Counted from the stretch's first letter, positions 8,342 through 18,009 are shown. The stretch: DNA of 64,000 nt from Achromobacter insolitus (GCF_002209555.1 NZ_NJIF01000003.1:124001-188000); one strand, 5' to 3'. Notes: generated by a model from the sequence alone, not told the origin. Numbers and translations are program-made.

Positions 8342-9017
8342 GGATAGCAAGAATTCGATCGAGGTGAAAGGGCTGGGCAAGCAGGTAGCCGATGCCGGCG
8401 GGACGCTCTCCATCCTGGAAGGTATCGATTTTACGGTCGAGGCGGGTAGCGCGGTCGCCATCACGGGCAGCTCGGGGTCCGGCAAGTCCACGCTGTTGGG
8501 ACTGCTGGCGGGCCTGGATGTTCCCAGCGCGGGCAGTGTGCGCCTGGCCGGACAGGACTTGTTTGCACTGGATGAGGATGGCCGCGCGCGTCTGCGCGCC
8601 AACCACGTGGGATTCGTATTCCAGTCGTTCCAGTTGCTGCCGAACCTGACGGCGCTGGAAAACGTCATGCTGCCCCTGGAGCTGGCCGGGCAATCAGCCC
8701 GCGACGCGGCGCAGGCCATGCTGGAGCGAGTGGGGCTGGGCAAGCGCCTGCATCACTACCCCCGCACCCTGTCGGGCGGAGAGCAACAGCGCGTGTCGCT
8801 CGCCCGCGCATTCGTAGTGCAGCCAGACCTGCTATTCGCCGACGAGCCCACCGGCAGCCTGGATGCCGCCACGGGCGTAACGGTTATCGACCTGATGTTC
8901 GACCTGCATCGGGAACACGGCACCACGCTGGTGCTGGTGACCCACGACCCGCAGCTCGCCGCCCGTTGCGGACGGCAATTGGTGCTGGCTGCGGGGCGCC
9001 TGACCAACGGCGCCTGA
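8340..9017 (+). CDS. ybbA: ABC transporter ATP-binding protein YbbA (LolD/MacB-like)
   Basis: A 225-aa ATPase with Walker A GSSGSGKST at 43-51, signature LSGGEQQRVSLARA near 145 and Walker B LLFADEPTGSLD. It belongs to the LolD/MacB/YbbA group that normally pairs with a large MacB-fold permease (YbbP). No permease gene follows here: the next gene is on the opposite strand. The ATG at 8340 shares bases with the tesA start. ATGs at 8313 and 8292 are in frame and would lengthen the protein by 9 or 16 residues inside tesA. Partner and substrate are unknown. Confidence 0.88.
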   Translation: MDSKNSIEVKGLGKQVADAGGTLSILEGIDFTVEAGSAVAITGSSGSGKSTLLGLLAGLDVPSAGSVRLAGQDLFALDEDGRARLRANHVGFVFQSFQLLPNLTALENVMLPLELAGQSARDAAQAMLERVGLGKRLHHYPRTLSGGEQQRVSLARAFVVQPDLLFADEPTGSLDAATGVTVIDLMFDLHREHGTTLVLVTHDPQLAARCGRQLVLAAGRLTNGA

Positions 9018-9026
9018 CACCGACCC

Positions 9027-9093
9027 CGGCCCACCGCCGGGCCGCCCCAAGGTGGGCCCCCCCCCTCGGGGGGCAGCAAGCCCCGAAAGGGGC
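9027..9093. repeat. GC-rich intergenic element with three hairpins
   Basis: Three adjacent stems are visible: CGGCCC/GGGCCG (9027-9032 with 9039-9044), CCCCCC/GGGGGG (9060-9065 with 9068-9073) and GCCCC/GGGGC around a GAAA tetraloop (9080-9093). The AAGGTGGGC-plus-C-run core recurs in the dctP-dctQ gap near 19554. It probably works as a bidirectional terminator between ybbA and the minus-strand ABC operon and looks like a dispersed intergenic repeat. Confidence 0.6.
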
Positions 9094-9110
9094 GCGGCGT
9101 GGGGGGGCTT

Positions 9111-10094
9111 CTACTTACCCTTAGCCACCGCCTGGTTCCAGGCAGAAACCACCGCTTCATACTCCTTTGCCGCCGCATCCTGGCTGACCGGGAAGATCTT
9201 GATGCTCTTCAGGTCGGGAAGGGTGGTCAGGTTTGCCACGGCCACGTCCGTGCGCGTGGGGCGGCGGAAGTTCTTCACCAGTTGCGCTTCTTGCGATTCC
9301 TTGCTCAGCAGGCCGTCGTACAGGGCCTTGGCGGCATCCATGTTCTTCGCGCCCTTGATGATGAACATGCCTTCAGGCGCCAGGTAGCTGCCCTCGGTCG
9401 GATAGACCAGCTTGATCTCCTTCTGGCCGCCTGCCACGTATTCCTGCGCGGCGTATTCCAGCGTCATGCCCACGGCGTATTCGCCTGCGGCCACGCCCTT
9501 GTAAGTCGTGCCCGAGGACGCCGTGACCACGGCGTTGGCCGCGATCTTGTCCAGGCCTTCCTGGCCGAACTGCTTATACAGTCCATACACCAGCATGTAG
9601 GCCGTGCCGCTCTTGGACGGGTCCGTGATGGCGAATTTGTTTTTCCACTGAGGTTGCATCAGGTCCGACCAGGTGGCCGGGGCCGCCAGGCCCTTGAGCT
9701 GGCGTTCGTTGACCATCATCACCATCACGTGCACATTGGTCCCGACCCACAGGTCGTCCGGACCGCGGAATTCGGCGGGGATCTTGTCCAGGTCGACCGG
9801 TCGGTAGGGCTGCAGATGCTGGCGGTACGCGCCCAGCGTGCCGAAGCCGCCGCTCCAGAACAGGTCGCCGCGCGGGTTCTGCGCTTCGGCTTCGATGCGC
9901 TTCATCATCGTGCCGGTGCCGCCGGTGACAGGCTGCACGTTCAGCTTGGGCGACTTCTGCTTCACCGCGTCCAGGGCGGTTTCGATCGTCTCCGTGTTGT
10001 TGGACGAATAGAGCACGACGTTCTGGGCCTGGGCGGCGCCGGTTGCCAGGGCGGCGGACAGGACGCTGTACTGAAGTAGGTGCTTGAGTTGCAT
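9111..10094 (-). CDS. Extracellular solute-binding protein of a ferric/organophosphonate-type ABC importer
   Basis: A 327-aa periplasmic protein with a signal peptide (cleavage after AQA, near residue 22). It has the fold signature of the FbpA/AfuA/PhnS group: VVLYSSNNTE at the mature N-terminus and the GGTGTMMKRIEAE loop. The adjacent tyrosine pair that binds iron in FbpA is not obvious, so iron is not certain; 2-aminoethylphosphonate or another anion is possible. The start at 10094 gives the signal peptide. It is the first-listed but promoter-distal gene of a minus-strand operon with the permease and ATPase upstream. Confidence 0.8.
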   Translation of the reverse strand: MQLKHLLQYSVLSAALATGAAQAQNVVLYSSNNTETIETALDAVKQKSPKLNVQPVTGGTGTMMKRIEAEAQNPRGDLFWSGGFGTLGAYRQHLQPYRPVDLDKIPAEFRGPDDLWVGTNVHVMVMMVNERQLKGLAAPATWSDLMQPQWKNKFAITDPSKSGTAYMLVYGLYKQFGQEGLDKIAANAVVTASSGTTYKGVAAGEYAVGMTLEYAAQEYVAGGQKEIKLVYPTEGSYLAPEGMFIIKGAKNMDAAKALYDGLLSKESQEAQLVKNFRRPTRTDVAVANLTTLPDLKSIKIFPVSQDAAAKEYEAVVSAWNQAVAKGK

Positions 10095-10116
10095 GGATAG
10101 CCTCTGTGCGAGTGGG

Positions 10117-11763
10117 TTATTTGCCGGAGAACAGCTTGATGCGGAACGCTTTGACCGACACGATGATGGGCAGCACGATGACCGTGACCAGCGCCGCGCC
10201 ATAGGCCGACGCCATGCCCAGCCTGCCGCCGTCCACCTGGCGGAAGATGGCGATAGGCATGGTCTCCAGGCCGCCGCTGTAGGCGACGATGGAGGCCGAC
10301 AGCTCGGAGATGGTGGTAAGCCACATCAGGATGGCTGCCGAAATGATGGATGCCTTCATGGCGGGCAGGATCACCTTGAAGAAGGTCATGAGCGGCGAGA
10401 CGCCCAGGCTGATCGAAGCCTCCTCGATCGACTCCGGGATGTTGAACAGCACCGACGAGGCGTTGCGCACCGCGAAGGGCAGGCGCCGCACGGTGTAGCA
10501 CAGCACCATGATCCCGGACGTGCCCGCCAGCACCAGCCAGCCGGTATTGAAGGTCTGCACCAGCGCGATGCCCAGCACCGTCCCGGAGATGGTCAGCGGA
10601 AGCACTACGATGTAGTCCAGCACTTGCGTCGACGCGGTGCGCTTCTTGATGGTCAGGTAGCTGACCAGGACGGCGAAGGAAACGCCCAGCACCGTGGCCA
10701 GGGAAGCGAACTTGAGCGAGTTGAGGATGGGTTCGGGCGCGCCATGCAGCGCGCGCTGCATGCTGGCCAGGGACCATTGGCCCCATTGCATGACAGGTCC
10801 GCTGGTCTTAGTGAACGCGGCGATGAAGACCACGATCAGCGGCAGCAGCGAAATGAAGATGATGAGGCCCACGCCGCTGGTGTAGAGGAGGGCGGTCCAG
10901 GAGCGCACGCGCGTGGCGGCCGGCGCGCGTCCTTGCGTCATGGTGTAGACCTTGCGCTCGACCACCCGTTTCTGGAAGAACAGCACGATGGCGACGATGG
11001 CGATGGACACGACCGACATCGCGCTTTGCAGCGTCGGGCTGCCGCCCATTTCGCTCACGAACGTGTTGTAGGTCATGACGGACAGCAGCGGCACGCGGCT
11101 GCCGAGCAGCATGGCCAGCGCGAAATTGCCGACCACCAGCGTGAACACGACCAGCGCGTTCACCAGCACGGCGGGCAGCAGCACCGGCACCAGCACGCGC
11201 AGCTTGGTCAGCAGCGGCGGCGTGCCCAGGCTCAGGCCCGCTTCTTCAAGCTGGCCGTCGAAGCCGCGCAGTGCCGCCAGCACGCCCAGGTAGATGTAGG
11301 TGTAATAGACCAGCGTCATCGAGAACACCATGCCGGTCCAGCCGTAGAACGATGGCAGCGAGATGCCGGCGTCGCCCAGCAGGTTGGTCAGGATGCCGTT
11401 GTTGCCCAGGATCAGCAGCCAGGATTGGCCGACGATGATCTCCGGGATCACGATGGTCAGCACGGGCAGGATCGCCACCAGGTTCTTCAGCGGAAAGTCG
11501 AAGCGCGCCACCATGTAGGCGAAGGGCACGCCTACCAGCACCGTGCAGGTCGTGACCGCCAGCCCCAGGATCAGTGTGTTGCCGAAGGCCTCCAGATATT
11601 GGGAGTCGGCCAGCAGGGCCTTGAAGCCCTCCAGCGAAAAGCCGCCGTCCTGGCCGGTAACGCTATTGCCAAAGAGCACGCCCAGCGGATAAAGCACGAA
11701 GAACAGCAGTAAGGCCAGGCTGATTGCCGTCAGAATGCCCCAAGGCCACCATTTGATTTTCAT
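10117..11763 (-). CDS. ABC transporter permease with two fused membrane domains (FbpB/SfuB type)
   Basis: A 548-aa inner-membrane protein with about 12 hydrophobic segments, made of two homologous BPD-transport permease halves (roughly 1-270 and 280-548). Each half holds an EAA-type loop: EAGLSLGTPPLL in the first and EEASISLGVSPL in the second. This layout is typical of ferric-iron and related importers. It lies between the ATPase (13 bp upstream) and the binding protein (22 bp downstream) in one operon. Confidence 0.88.
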   Translation of the reverse strand: MKIKWWPWGILTAISLALLLFFVLYPLGVLFGNSVTGQDGGFSLEGFKALLADSQYLEAFGNTLILGLAVTTCTVLVGVPFAYMVARFDFPLKNLVAILPVLTIVIPEIIVGQSWLLILGNNGILTNLLGDAGISLPSFYGWTGMVFSMTLVYYTYIYLGVLAALRGFDGQLEEAGLSLGTPPLLTKLRVLVPVLLPAVLVNALVVFTLVVGNFALAMLLGSRVPLLSVMTYNTFVSEMGGSPTLQSAMSVVSIAIVAIVLFFQKRVVERKVYTMTQGRAPAATRVRSWTALLYTSGVGLIIFISLLPLIVVFIAAFTKTSGPVMQWGQWSLASMQRALHGAPEPILNSLKFASLATVLGVSFAVLVSYLTIKKRTASTQVLDYIVVLPLTISGTVLGIALVQTFNTGWLVLAGTSGIMVLCYTVRRLPFAVRNASSVLFNIPESIEEASISLGVSPLMTFFKVILPAMKASIISAAILMWLTTISELSASIVAYSGGLETMPIAIFRQVDGGRLGMASAYGAALVTVIVLPIIVSVKAFRIKLFSGK

Positions 11764-11776
11764 GGCTGGCGCGTCC

Positions 11777-12853
11777 TCAGGCGTTGACGACGCGGCTGTC
11801 GGCGGGAATCAGCACCTGCACGGCTTCGCCGGGCTGGAACTGCGCCACCATGTTGCCGGCATGCAGCTCGACACGGATTTCGGATCCGTTCTCCAACGCG
11901 ATGCGATAAGCCGTCTTGAAGCCCAGGTACTGCCGGCGCAGCACCTTGCCGGGCAAGGTGTTGGGTACATAAGGGGCAGGGGCCATCAGGGCCAGCTCCT
12001 CCGGACGCGCGATCAGCACGCCCTTGCCATCCAGCGTGTCGCTGCCTTGTACGCCGTCGAAACCCAGGCCGCAGATCTCGTAGCGCACGTGGCCGGCCGG
12101 CGCGCCGGCCTGTCCATTGCGGGCCGGCACGGGAATCACGTTCGCGGAACCGATGAAGTCCGCCACATAGGCATTCACCGGCGTGCCATACAGCTCTTCC
12201 GGCGTGCCCAGTTGGGCGATGTCGCCGCGGTCCATGATGGCGATGCGGTCGGACATGGCCAGCGCTTCTTCCTGGTCGTGCGTCACGAACACTGTGGTGA
12301 TGCCGGCCTCGCGCACCAGATCCAGGATGACGTCGCGCATTTGCAGGCGCATTTTGGCGTCCAGGTTGGACAGCGGCTCGTCCATCAGCAGCACGCGGGG
12401 GCGGATTACCAGCGCGCGCGCGAGCGCCACGCGCTGGCGTTGCCCGCCGCTCATCTGCGCGGGATAGCGCTCCGCCAGCGATAGCAGCCCGACCTTGTCC
12501 AGCGCTTCATTGACGCGCCGCGTGATCTCCGCGCGCGCGACGCCGCGGGCGCGCAGGCCGTAGGCCACGTTGTCGAAGGCAGTCTTGTCAGGGAACAGCG
12601 CATAGTCCTGGAACACCATGCCGATGTCGCGGCGGTGCGCGGATACGTGGGTCACGTCGTCCTGGTCGAACAGCAGGCGTCCACCATCGGGCGCGTAGAA
12701 GCCGGCAATGCAGCGCAGCAATGTGGTCTTGCCGCATCCACTGGGTCCCAAAAGCGTGTAGAACGCGCCATCGGGTATGTGCAGGGACAGATTGCGCAGC
12801 ACTTGCTGCCCGCCGAAAGTCTTGACGATGCCGTCTATGGTAATTGATGCCAT
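11777..12853 (-). CDS. ABC transporter ATP-binding protein (FbpC/PotA-like, with C-terminal TOBE region)
   Basis: A 358-aa ATPase with Walker A GPSGCGKT at 36-43, Q-loop near 82, signature MSGGQRQ at 134-140, Walker B VLLMDEP at 154-160 and the H-loop in VFVTHDQEEA. The C-terminal ~120 residues form the TOBE-type regulatory domain of the ferric/polyamine/phosphonate ATPases. First gene of the operon, transcribed away from the LysR gene at 13097, which probably controls it. Confidence 0.9.
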   Translation of the reverse strand: MASITIDGIVKTFGGQQVLRNLSLHIPDGAFYTLLGPSGCGKTTLLRCIAGFYAPDGGRLLFDQDDVTHVSAHRRDIGMVFQDYALFPDKTAFDNVAYGLRARGVARAEITRRVNEALDKVGLLSLAERYPAQMSGGQRQRVALARALVIRPRVLLMDEPLSNLDAKMRLQMRDVILDLVREAGITTVFVTHDQEEALAMSDRIAIMDRGDIAQLGTPEELYGTPVNAYVADFIGSANVIPVPARNGQAGAPAGHVRYEICGLGFDGVQGSDTLDGKGVLIARPEELALMAPAPYVPNTLPGKVLRRQYLGFKTAYRIALENGSEIRVELHAGNMVAQFQPGEAVQVLIPADSRVVNA

Positions 12854-12932
12854 TTTTGCTTCCTGCCTGAGGTTGTCGGCATCATAGGAAGCGGTTCCGC
12901 GCCAGACCAGCGCTGTTTTTTAAGGGTAGTCG

Positions 12933-12945
12933 TTAGTTTTTCTAA
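12933..12945. promoter_or_regulatory. LysR-box candidate between the ABC operon and its divergent regulator
   Basis: TTAG-N5-CTAA forms a perfect short dyad that also fits the T-N11-A pattern of LysR-type regulators. It lies in the 243-bp divergent gap. A TAGAAT -10-like hexamer for the regulator gene lies at 12970-12975. Confidence 0.5.
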
Positions 12946-13096
12946 GAGGTCGGCGCGCGGGCTATCACCTAGAATGCGGCTGGATAGGACAGGCGCGCGC
13001 AGGCGACGCCGCAAAAAAAACAGACGACAAGGGAAAACGTGGGAAAGAGCAGCACAACGCCGCGGCAGGCTGGCGCGCGGGCGGGCCGCAACTGAC

Positions 13097-14029
13097 ATGG
13101 CGGGGCAGAGTCTGCCGCCGCTCAAGGCGTTGCGCGTGTTCGAGGCTGCGGCGCGTTTGCGCAGTTTCACCGCGGCCGCCGATGAGCTGAGCATCACGCA
13201 CAGCGCGGTCAGCCAGCAGATCCGCATTCTCGAAGAGTATGTGGGGCAACCCCTGTTCGCGCGCGAGGCGCGCGGCGTCGCACTGCTACCTTGCGCCCAG
13301 GCCTATTTCCCGGAAATCCAGGCCAGCCTGGAACGCATCGCGGCGGCCACCGCCAAGTTGAAATCGCCTGCCTACGGCGGGGTGCTGCGGGTTTGCGCTA
13401 CGCCGTCGCTGACCATGAAATGGCTGATACCGCGCCTGTCCGCGTTCCAGGAGCGGCACCCGGGCGTGGATGTGCAACTCACCACGCAAGGGCGTTCGTT
13501 CCTGGATCGCGGCGGCGACACCGGCAGCGACGTATTGATCCGGCATGGCTACATGGCGCATTCCGATCTGGCTTGCGTGCACTGCCTGGATGATTTTCAC
13601 GTGCCCGTGGCTTCACCGCGCTTCATCGAACGCAACCGCCTTGCGGCGCCGGCGGATTGCCTGGGGCATCCGCTGCTGAAGATCGCGGGCGGCATGGATC
13701 ACTGGCCGCGCTGGTTCGCCCTGGCAAAGGTGGACGTGCCGGCGCAACTGCCCGGGCCGGTGTTCGACCACCAATTCCTGTGCATGCAGGCCGCCATGAA
13801 CGACCTGGGCATCGCGTTGGCGCCCTGGTGTCTTCTGGACGACGACATCCGCGCGGACCGGCTGCGCCCGCTGTTCGACGGCCCACAGCTGCCGAACGCC
13901 GGCATACACGCGCTGTATCGTCAGGACAGCCCCGCCGCGCCTTCCGCGCAGTTGTTCATCGAGTGGCTGCGCGAGCAAGGACGCGGTCCTTCACGCGATC
14001 CCGCGAGCGAATTCTCCCAACCCGGCTAG
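13097..14029 (+). CDS. LysR-family transcriptional regulator (GcvA-like)
   Basis: A 310-aa regulator. The winged helix-turn-helix covers ~10-65 (LKALRVFEAAAR, then SFTAAADELSITHSAVSQQI), followed by a periplasmic-binding-like effector domain with the GcvA-group signature TPSLTMKWLIPRL. The longest frame starts at 12974 and would add 41 Arg/Lys-rich residues; the ATG at 13097 gives the standard N-terminus. It is divergent from the ABC importer operon, with a LysR box in between, so it is the likely regulator of that importer. serB follows 13 bp downstream on the same strand. Confidence 0.88.
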   Translation: MAGQSLPPLKALRVFEAAARLRSFTAAADELSITHSAVSQQIRILEEYVGQPLFAREARGVALLPCAQAYFPEIQASLERIAAATAKLKSPAYGGVLRVCATPSLTMKWLIPRLSAFQERHPGVDVQLTTQGRSFLDRGGDTGSDVLIRHGYMAHSDLACVHCLDDFHVPVASPRFIERNRLAAPADCLGHPLLKIAGGMDHWPRWFALAKVDVPAQLPGPVFDHQFLCMQAAMNDLGIALAPWCLLDDDIRADRLRPLFDGPQLPNAGIHALYRQDSPAAPSAQLFIEWLREQGRGPSRDPASEFSQPG

Positions 14030-14042
14030 ACAAGGATTTCCC

Positions 14043-14756
14043 ATGCATTCCGCTTCCACGATTCCCGGCCTGCAGTGGCGGGGCATTGCGCCGCCGCTGG
14101 CGCTGACGGACTACAAACTCATAGCCTTCGACATGGACTCCACGCTGATCTCGATCGAGACGCTGGACGAAATGGCGGACCTGATGGGCAAGAAGGCCGA
14201 AGTGGCGGCGCTGACCGAGGCCGCCATGCGCGGCGAGATCAAGGACTACAAGCAAAGCTTGCGGGAACGCGTGGCGCTGCTTGCGGGTATGCCGCAGGCC
14301 GCGCTGGACGAGGTCTATGAGCAACGGGTGCGCCTGAATCCCGGCGTGGAGACCTTGATCGCCGCGTGCAAGGCTGCCGGCCTGACCTGCCTGCTTGTGA
14401 CGGGCGGCTTCACTTGTTTCACCGACCGGCTGCGGGTACGCCTCGGACTGGACGACGTGCGCGCCAATGTACTCGAAGTGGAAAACGGCCGCCTGACGGG
14501 GCGGCTGCTGCCGCAGCCCTGGGGCGATATCTGCGACGGCGAGGAAAAGCGCCGCAAGCTGCTGGAGGTGTGCGCATCGCTGGGCGTGGGGCCGGAACGC
14601 GCCATCGCCGTGGGCGACGGCGCCAACGACCTGCCGATGATGCGCGCGGCGGGCCTGTCCGTCGGTTACCGCGCCAAGCCGGCTGTTCGCGAGGAGGTCA
14701 AGGTGGCCATCGATGAAGGGGGCCTGGACCGCCTGCTGGAGCTGATGGCGCGGTAG
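14043..14756 (+). CDS. serB: Phosphoserine phosphatase SerB
   Basis: A 237-aa HAD-superfamily enzyme. Motif I is DMDST with nucleophile Asp30 and acid/base Asp32, motif II VTGGF carries the phosphate-binding Thr, and motif III/IV is GDGANDLPMM near 192. It removes phosphate from O-phosphoserine in the last step of serine synthesis. There is no N-terminal ACT domain. It ends 9 bp from the convergent fabV. Confidence 0.93.
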   Translation: MHSASTIPGLQWRGIAPPLALTDYKLIAFDMDSTLISIETLDEMADLMGKKAEVAALTEAAMRGEIKDYKQSLRERVALLAGMPQAALDEVYEQRVRLNPGVETLIAACKAAGLTCLLVTGGFTCFTDRLRVRLGLDDVRANVLEVENGRLTGRLLPQPWGDICDGEEKRRKLLEVCASLGVGPERAIAVGDGANDLPMMRAAGLSVGYRAKPAVREEVKVAIDEGGLDRLLELMAR

Positions 14757-14765
14757 CGCCGGGGC

Positions 14766-15956
14766 TTACGCCAGGCCGCGAATTTCCACGGCGGGGTCGG
14801 TGTCGGCTTCGTAGTCGACACCGTCGATCTCGAAGCCGAACAGGCGCAGGAAGTCCTGTTTGTAGCCCGCGAAGTCCGTAAGCTGGTAAATATTGTCGTT
14901 GGTGACCTGGTCCCACAGCGCCATCACGCGGGCCTGCACCTCGGGCGCCAGCTCCTTGTAATCGGCGCGCAGGCGCCCGTCCTGATCCAGGATAGGCGTC
15001 TTGCCGCACAGACTGTCGCGGTACAGTCCATAGACCTGTTCGATGCAGCCTTCGTGCGTGCCCGCTTCCTTCATGGTCTTGAAGAGCAGCGACAGGTACA
15101 GCGGCATCATCGGGATCGCCGAACTGGCCTGCGTCACAACCGCCTTCAGCACCGACACGCGGGCATCGCCGCCGCGCGCGGCCAGCTTGGCGCGGATCTC
15201 GAGCACCTTCTGGTCCAGATCCTTCTTGGCGGCGCCGATCGAGCCGTTCCAGTAGATGTCGTGGGTGATTTTCTCGCCCAGGTAGGTGAACGCCGTGGTG
15301 GTGGCGCCTTCGGCCAGCACGCCGGCCTCCAGCAGCGCGTCGATCCACATCTGCCAGTCCTCGCCGCCCATGACGGCCACGGTGGCGTCGATTTCGGCCT
15401 GGGTCGCGGGCTCCAGCACGGATTCCTTGACCACCTCGCGATCGGTGTCCAGGCCCCGCAGGTTCACTGCCTGGCCGATGGGCTTGAGCGTCGAATTGAA
15501 GACTTCCCCGGTTTTCGGGTGCGTGCGACGCGGCGCCGCCAGGCTGTAGATCACCTGGTCGACCTGGCCGAGGTCCTGTTTGATGAGCGCGATGGTCTTG
15601 CGCTTGATCTCGTCGGAAAACGCGTCGCCGTTGATGCTCTTGGCATACAGCCCGGCGGCATGGGCCTGTTCGTGGAACTCCGCCGTGTTGTACCAGCCGG
15701 GTGTGCCGGCCTTGGCTTTGTCGCCCGGCCGCTCGAAGAACACCCCCACCGTTTGCGCGCCACAGCCGAAAGCGGCAGTGATCCGCGCCGCCAGGCCGTA
15801 GCCGGTCGACGCGCCCAGCACCAGCACGCGTTTCGGCCCGTCAGCGACAGGACCTTGGGCCTTGACGTAGTCGATCTGATTGCGGACGTTGGCGGCGCAG
15901 CCGGCGGGATGGGTGGTGACGCAGATGAAGCCGCGTACGCGGGGCTTGATGATCAT
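14766..15956 (-). CDS. fabV: Enoyl-[acyl-carrier-protein] reductase (NADH) FabV
   Basis: A 396-aa enzyme of the FabV/trans-2-enoyl-CoA reductase family. The start at 15956 gives [17 protein letters not shown], the family N-terminus. The NADH-binding GASTGYG is at 48-54 and the active-site Y-X8-K motif is Tyr235/Lys244, the numbering I recall for Burkholderia FabV. It reduces enoyl-ACP in fatty acid elongation. FabV is commonly insensitive to triclosan, unlike FabI. Seventeen extra upstream codons in the open frame were excluded because they lack family character. Confidence 0.95.
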   Translation of the reverse strand: MIIKPRVRGFICVTTHPAGCAANVRNQIDYVKAQGPVADGPKRVLVLGASTGYGLAARITAAFGCGAQTVGVFFERPGDKAKAGTPGWYNTAEFHEQAHAAGLYAKSINGDAFSDEIKRKTIALIKQDLGQVDQVIYSLAAPRRTHPKTGEVFNSTLKPIGQAVNLRGLDTDREVVKESVLEPATQAEIDATVAVMGGEDWQMWIDALLEAGVLAEGATTTAFTYLGEKITHDIYWNGSIGAAKKDLDQKVLEIRAKLAARGGDARVSVLKAVVTQASSAIPMMPLYLSLLFKTMKEAGTHEGCIEQVYGLYRDSLCGKTPILDQDGRLRADYKELAPEVQARVMALWDQVTNDNIYQLTDFAGYKQDFLRLFGFEIDGVDYEADTDPAVEIRGLA

Positions 15957-16053
15957 GGGAGCCTCGATTCGGGGAAATGCCTGGGTCGCCCATGCGCGAA
16001 AGCGCAAAAAGCGACCCGCATTGTACGGGAGGCGGCCGTGGCGTGCTGCCGTC

Positions 16054-17013
16054 TCAGCGCGCGTCGGCCCCGGCCAGCGGCGCGGCCTGGGCGCGGCTGC
16101 GGCGCCATTCGATCAAGCCGATGCCGATCCCGCTGGCGCAGATGATGGCGATGCCCAGCCAGGTCAGCGGGTCGGGGAAGTGGCCCCAGACCAGCCAGCC
16201 GACCGAGGTGGCGCTGATGATCTGCAGGTAGACAAAGGGGGCCAGGGTGGAAGCGGGCGCGCGTCGGTAGGCGCCGATCTGGAACAGATGGCCCAGGCCG
16301 CCGGTAATGCCGGTGGAGATCAGCACGACCCAGTCCAGCGGCGCCAACGCCTTGAGCACGGGCAGGGCGGGCGGCAGGATGAAGGGCAGGGCCAAGGTCA
16401 GGCAGATCGTGCCGACCGCGCCGCTCCAGATCAAGGATGTGAACGGATCGTCGCCCGCGACGCGTCGCGTGGCGATGAACTGCACCGCGAAGCAACAGGC
16501 CGTGAGCAGGCCGAATACCGTGCCCACCGGATCCAGGCCGCCGCCGGGGCGGATCACGATGATCACGCCGATGAAGGCGATGCCCGCGGCCACGAAGCGC
16601 GACAGGCGGGCGGGTTCCTTCAGGACCCAGGGCGCGGCTGAAAGCACCAGGAGCGGCGCAAGGAAATTGATAGCAGTGGCCTCGGCCTGGGGGATATAGC
16701 TCAGCGTGGTGAAGAACATCAGCGTGGCCAGGAACATCGAGCCGCCGCGCAGGATCTGTTCGCGCGGCTTCCTGCTGCGAAAAACCCCCAGGCCGCGCGC
16801 GGGCAGCACAAGGGCCAGCACCAGCGCCAGGTGCACGGCATAGCGGAACCACGACAGCACCAGCAGCGGCACGCCTGCATTCATCACCCATTTGCCGCTG
16901 GCATCCAGGCACGATAGCGTCCACATCGACAGCACCAGCAACAGCACTCCCATCATCGGGCCGCTGGTGGCAGGCAGCGCGGGGCGCGCGCGACCGTTAT
17001 CGGCCGGGGTCAT
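16054..17013 (-). CDS. EamA/DMT-family transporter
   Basis: A 319-aa membrane protein with about ten hydrophobic segments in two EamA repeats. The start at 17013 is set by AAGGAG seven bases upstream; the open frame extends another 15 codons without support. DMT carriers of this type usually export amino acids or metabolites; the substrate cannot be read from sequence. The gene is divergent from the LysR gene at 17104, with a 90-bp gap, so that regulator may control it too. Confidence 0.87.
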   Translation of the reverse strand: MTPADNGRARPALPATSGPMMGVLLLVLSMWTLSCLDASGKWVMNAGVPLLVLSWFRYAVHLALVLALVLPARGLGVFRSRKPREQILRGGSMFLATLMFFTTLSYIPQAEATAINFLAPLLVLSAAPWVLKEPARLSRFVAAGIAFIGVIIVIRPGGGLDPVGTVFGLLTACCFAVQFIATRRVAGDDPFTSLIWSGAVGTICLTLALPFILPPALPVLKALAPLDWVVLISTGITGGLGHLFQIGAYRRAPASTLAPFVYLQIISATSVGWLVWGHFPDPLTWLGIAIICASGIGIGLIEWRRSRAQAAPLAGADAR

Positions 17014-17103
17014 CGACAGGCTCCTTGTTATTCGGGGCGTGGGTTCAGGTGGAGGCATCAGGCGGCTGACATGATACGCTCATCGCGCCGGGGGAACAGG
17101 CTC

Positions 17104-18009
17104 ATGATAGAACTACGCAACATCGAAACTTTTTTTTGGGTAGCCACGCTGGGCAGCTTTCGCGCCGCGTCGGAAAAGCTCAACACCACGCAGCCGGCGG
17201 TATCGCAACGCATTGCGTCGCTGGAAGCCGATCTGGGCGTGCGCCTCTTCGAGCGCGAAGCGCGCGGGGTGAAGCTCACCGCCAAAGGACATGAGCTGCT
17301 GTCCCATGCCGAACGCATGCTGCAGGTGCGGCGCGACATGTTCGAGGCCGCGCGCGAGCAGAACGTCATGAGCGGCACCGTGCGCATCGGCGTGGCCGAG
17401 ACCATCGTGCAAACCTGGCTGCCCACGCTGATCGAACTGATCCACTCCAACTATCCGGCCTTGGTGCTGGAGATCGAGGTCGACACGACCCACGTGTTGC
17501 GCTCTCACCTGATGTCGCGCCAGATCGACCTGGCCTTCCTGATGGGCCCCGTGCTGGAGGCGCGCGTCGAAAACCTGCCGCTATGCACCTATCCCCTGGC
17601 CTGGGTGGCAAGCCCGGTGCTGGACCTGGGGCCTGAACCGCTCACCCTGGAGCGGATAGGCAAGCTGCCCATCATCACGTATCCCTCCAATAGCGCGCCA
17701 TACCGCGTGGTGCGAGACATGCTGACCCGAGCCGGAGTGAATTCGCCGCGCATGTACGGCAGCGCGTCGATGTCGATGATGGTGCGAATGACGCAGGATG
17801 CCATCGGCACCAGCGTTATCGCGCCGGTGTTCCTGGGCAAGGAACTGGCGCGCGGCGAGTTGCGCATCCTGCGCGTCGAAGCGGATCCGCTGCCGGAGCT
17901 GAGTTTCACCGCGACCTGGGTGCAAGGGCCGGACAGCCACGCGGTGCGCGTCATTGCGCAGATGGCGCAGAAGGTGGCGGAACAGGCCGCAGACGGCATT
18001 CCGCTCTAG
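17104..18009 (+). CDS. LysR-family transcriptional regulator, paralogue 1
   Basis: A 301-aa regulator with the DNA-binding domain at ~1-62 (IETFFWVATLGSFRAA, then KLNTTQPAVSQRIASLE) and an effector-binding domain after ~90. It is strikingly similar along its whole length, and equal in length, to the regulator at 24015-24920: the two differ by scattered conservative changes. The ATG at 17104 gives MIELRNIETF. Divergent from the EamA gene and upstream of the TRAP operon, whose promoter carries an ATC-N9-GAT box. I infer that it activates that operon. Confidence 0.9.
   Translation: MIELRNIETFFWVATLGSFRAASEKLNTTQPAVSQRIASLEADLGVRLFEREARGVKLTAKGHELLSHAERMLQVRRDMFEAAREQNVMSGTVRIGVAETIVQTWLPTLIELIHSNYPALVLEIEVDTTHVLRSHLMSRQIDLAFLMGPVLEARVENLPLCTYPLAWVASPVLDLGPEPLTLERIGKLPIITYPSNSAPYRVVRDMLTRAGVNSPRMYGSASMSMMVRMTQDAIGTSVIAPVFLGKELARGELRILRVEADPLPELSFTATWVQGPDSHAVRVIAQMAQKVAEQAADGIPL

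Noticed and set aside
10084..11712. 542-aa open frame on the plus strand opposite the fused permease gene
   Set aside because: Composition is His/Gln/Arg-rich and hydrophilic, typical of the reverse of a membrane protein gene.
12974..13096. N-terminal extension of the GcvA-like regulator from 12974
   Set aside because: It would add 41 mostly basic residues absent from LysR proteins and start within the likely -10 region.
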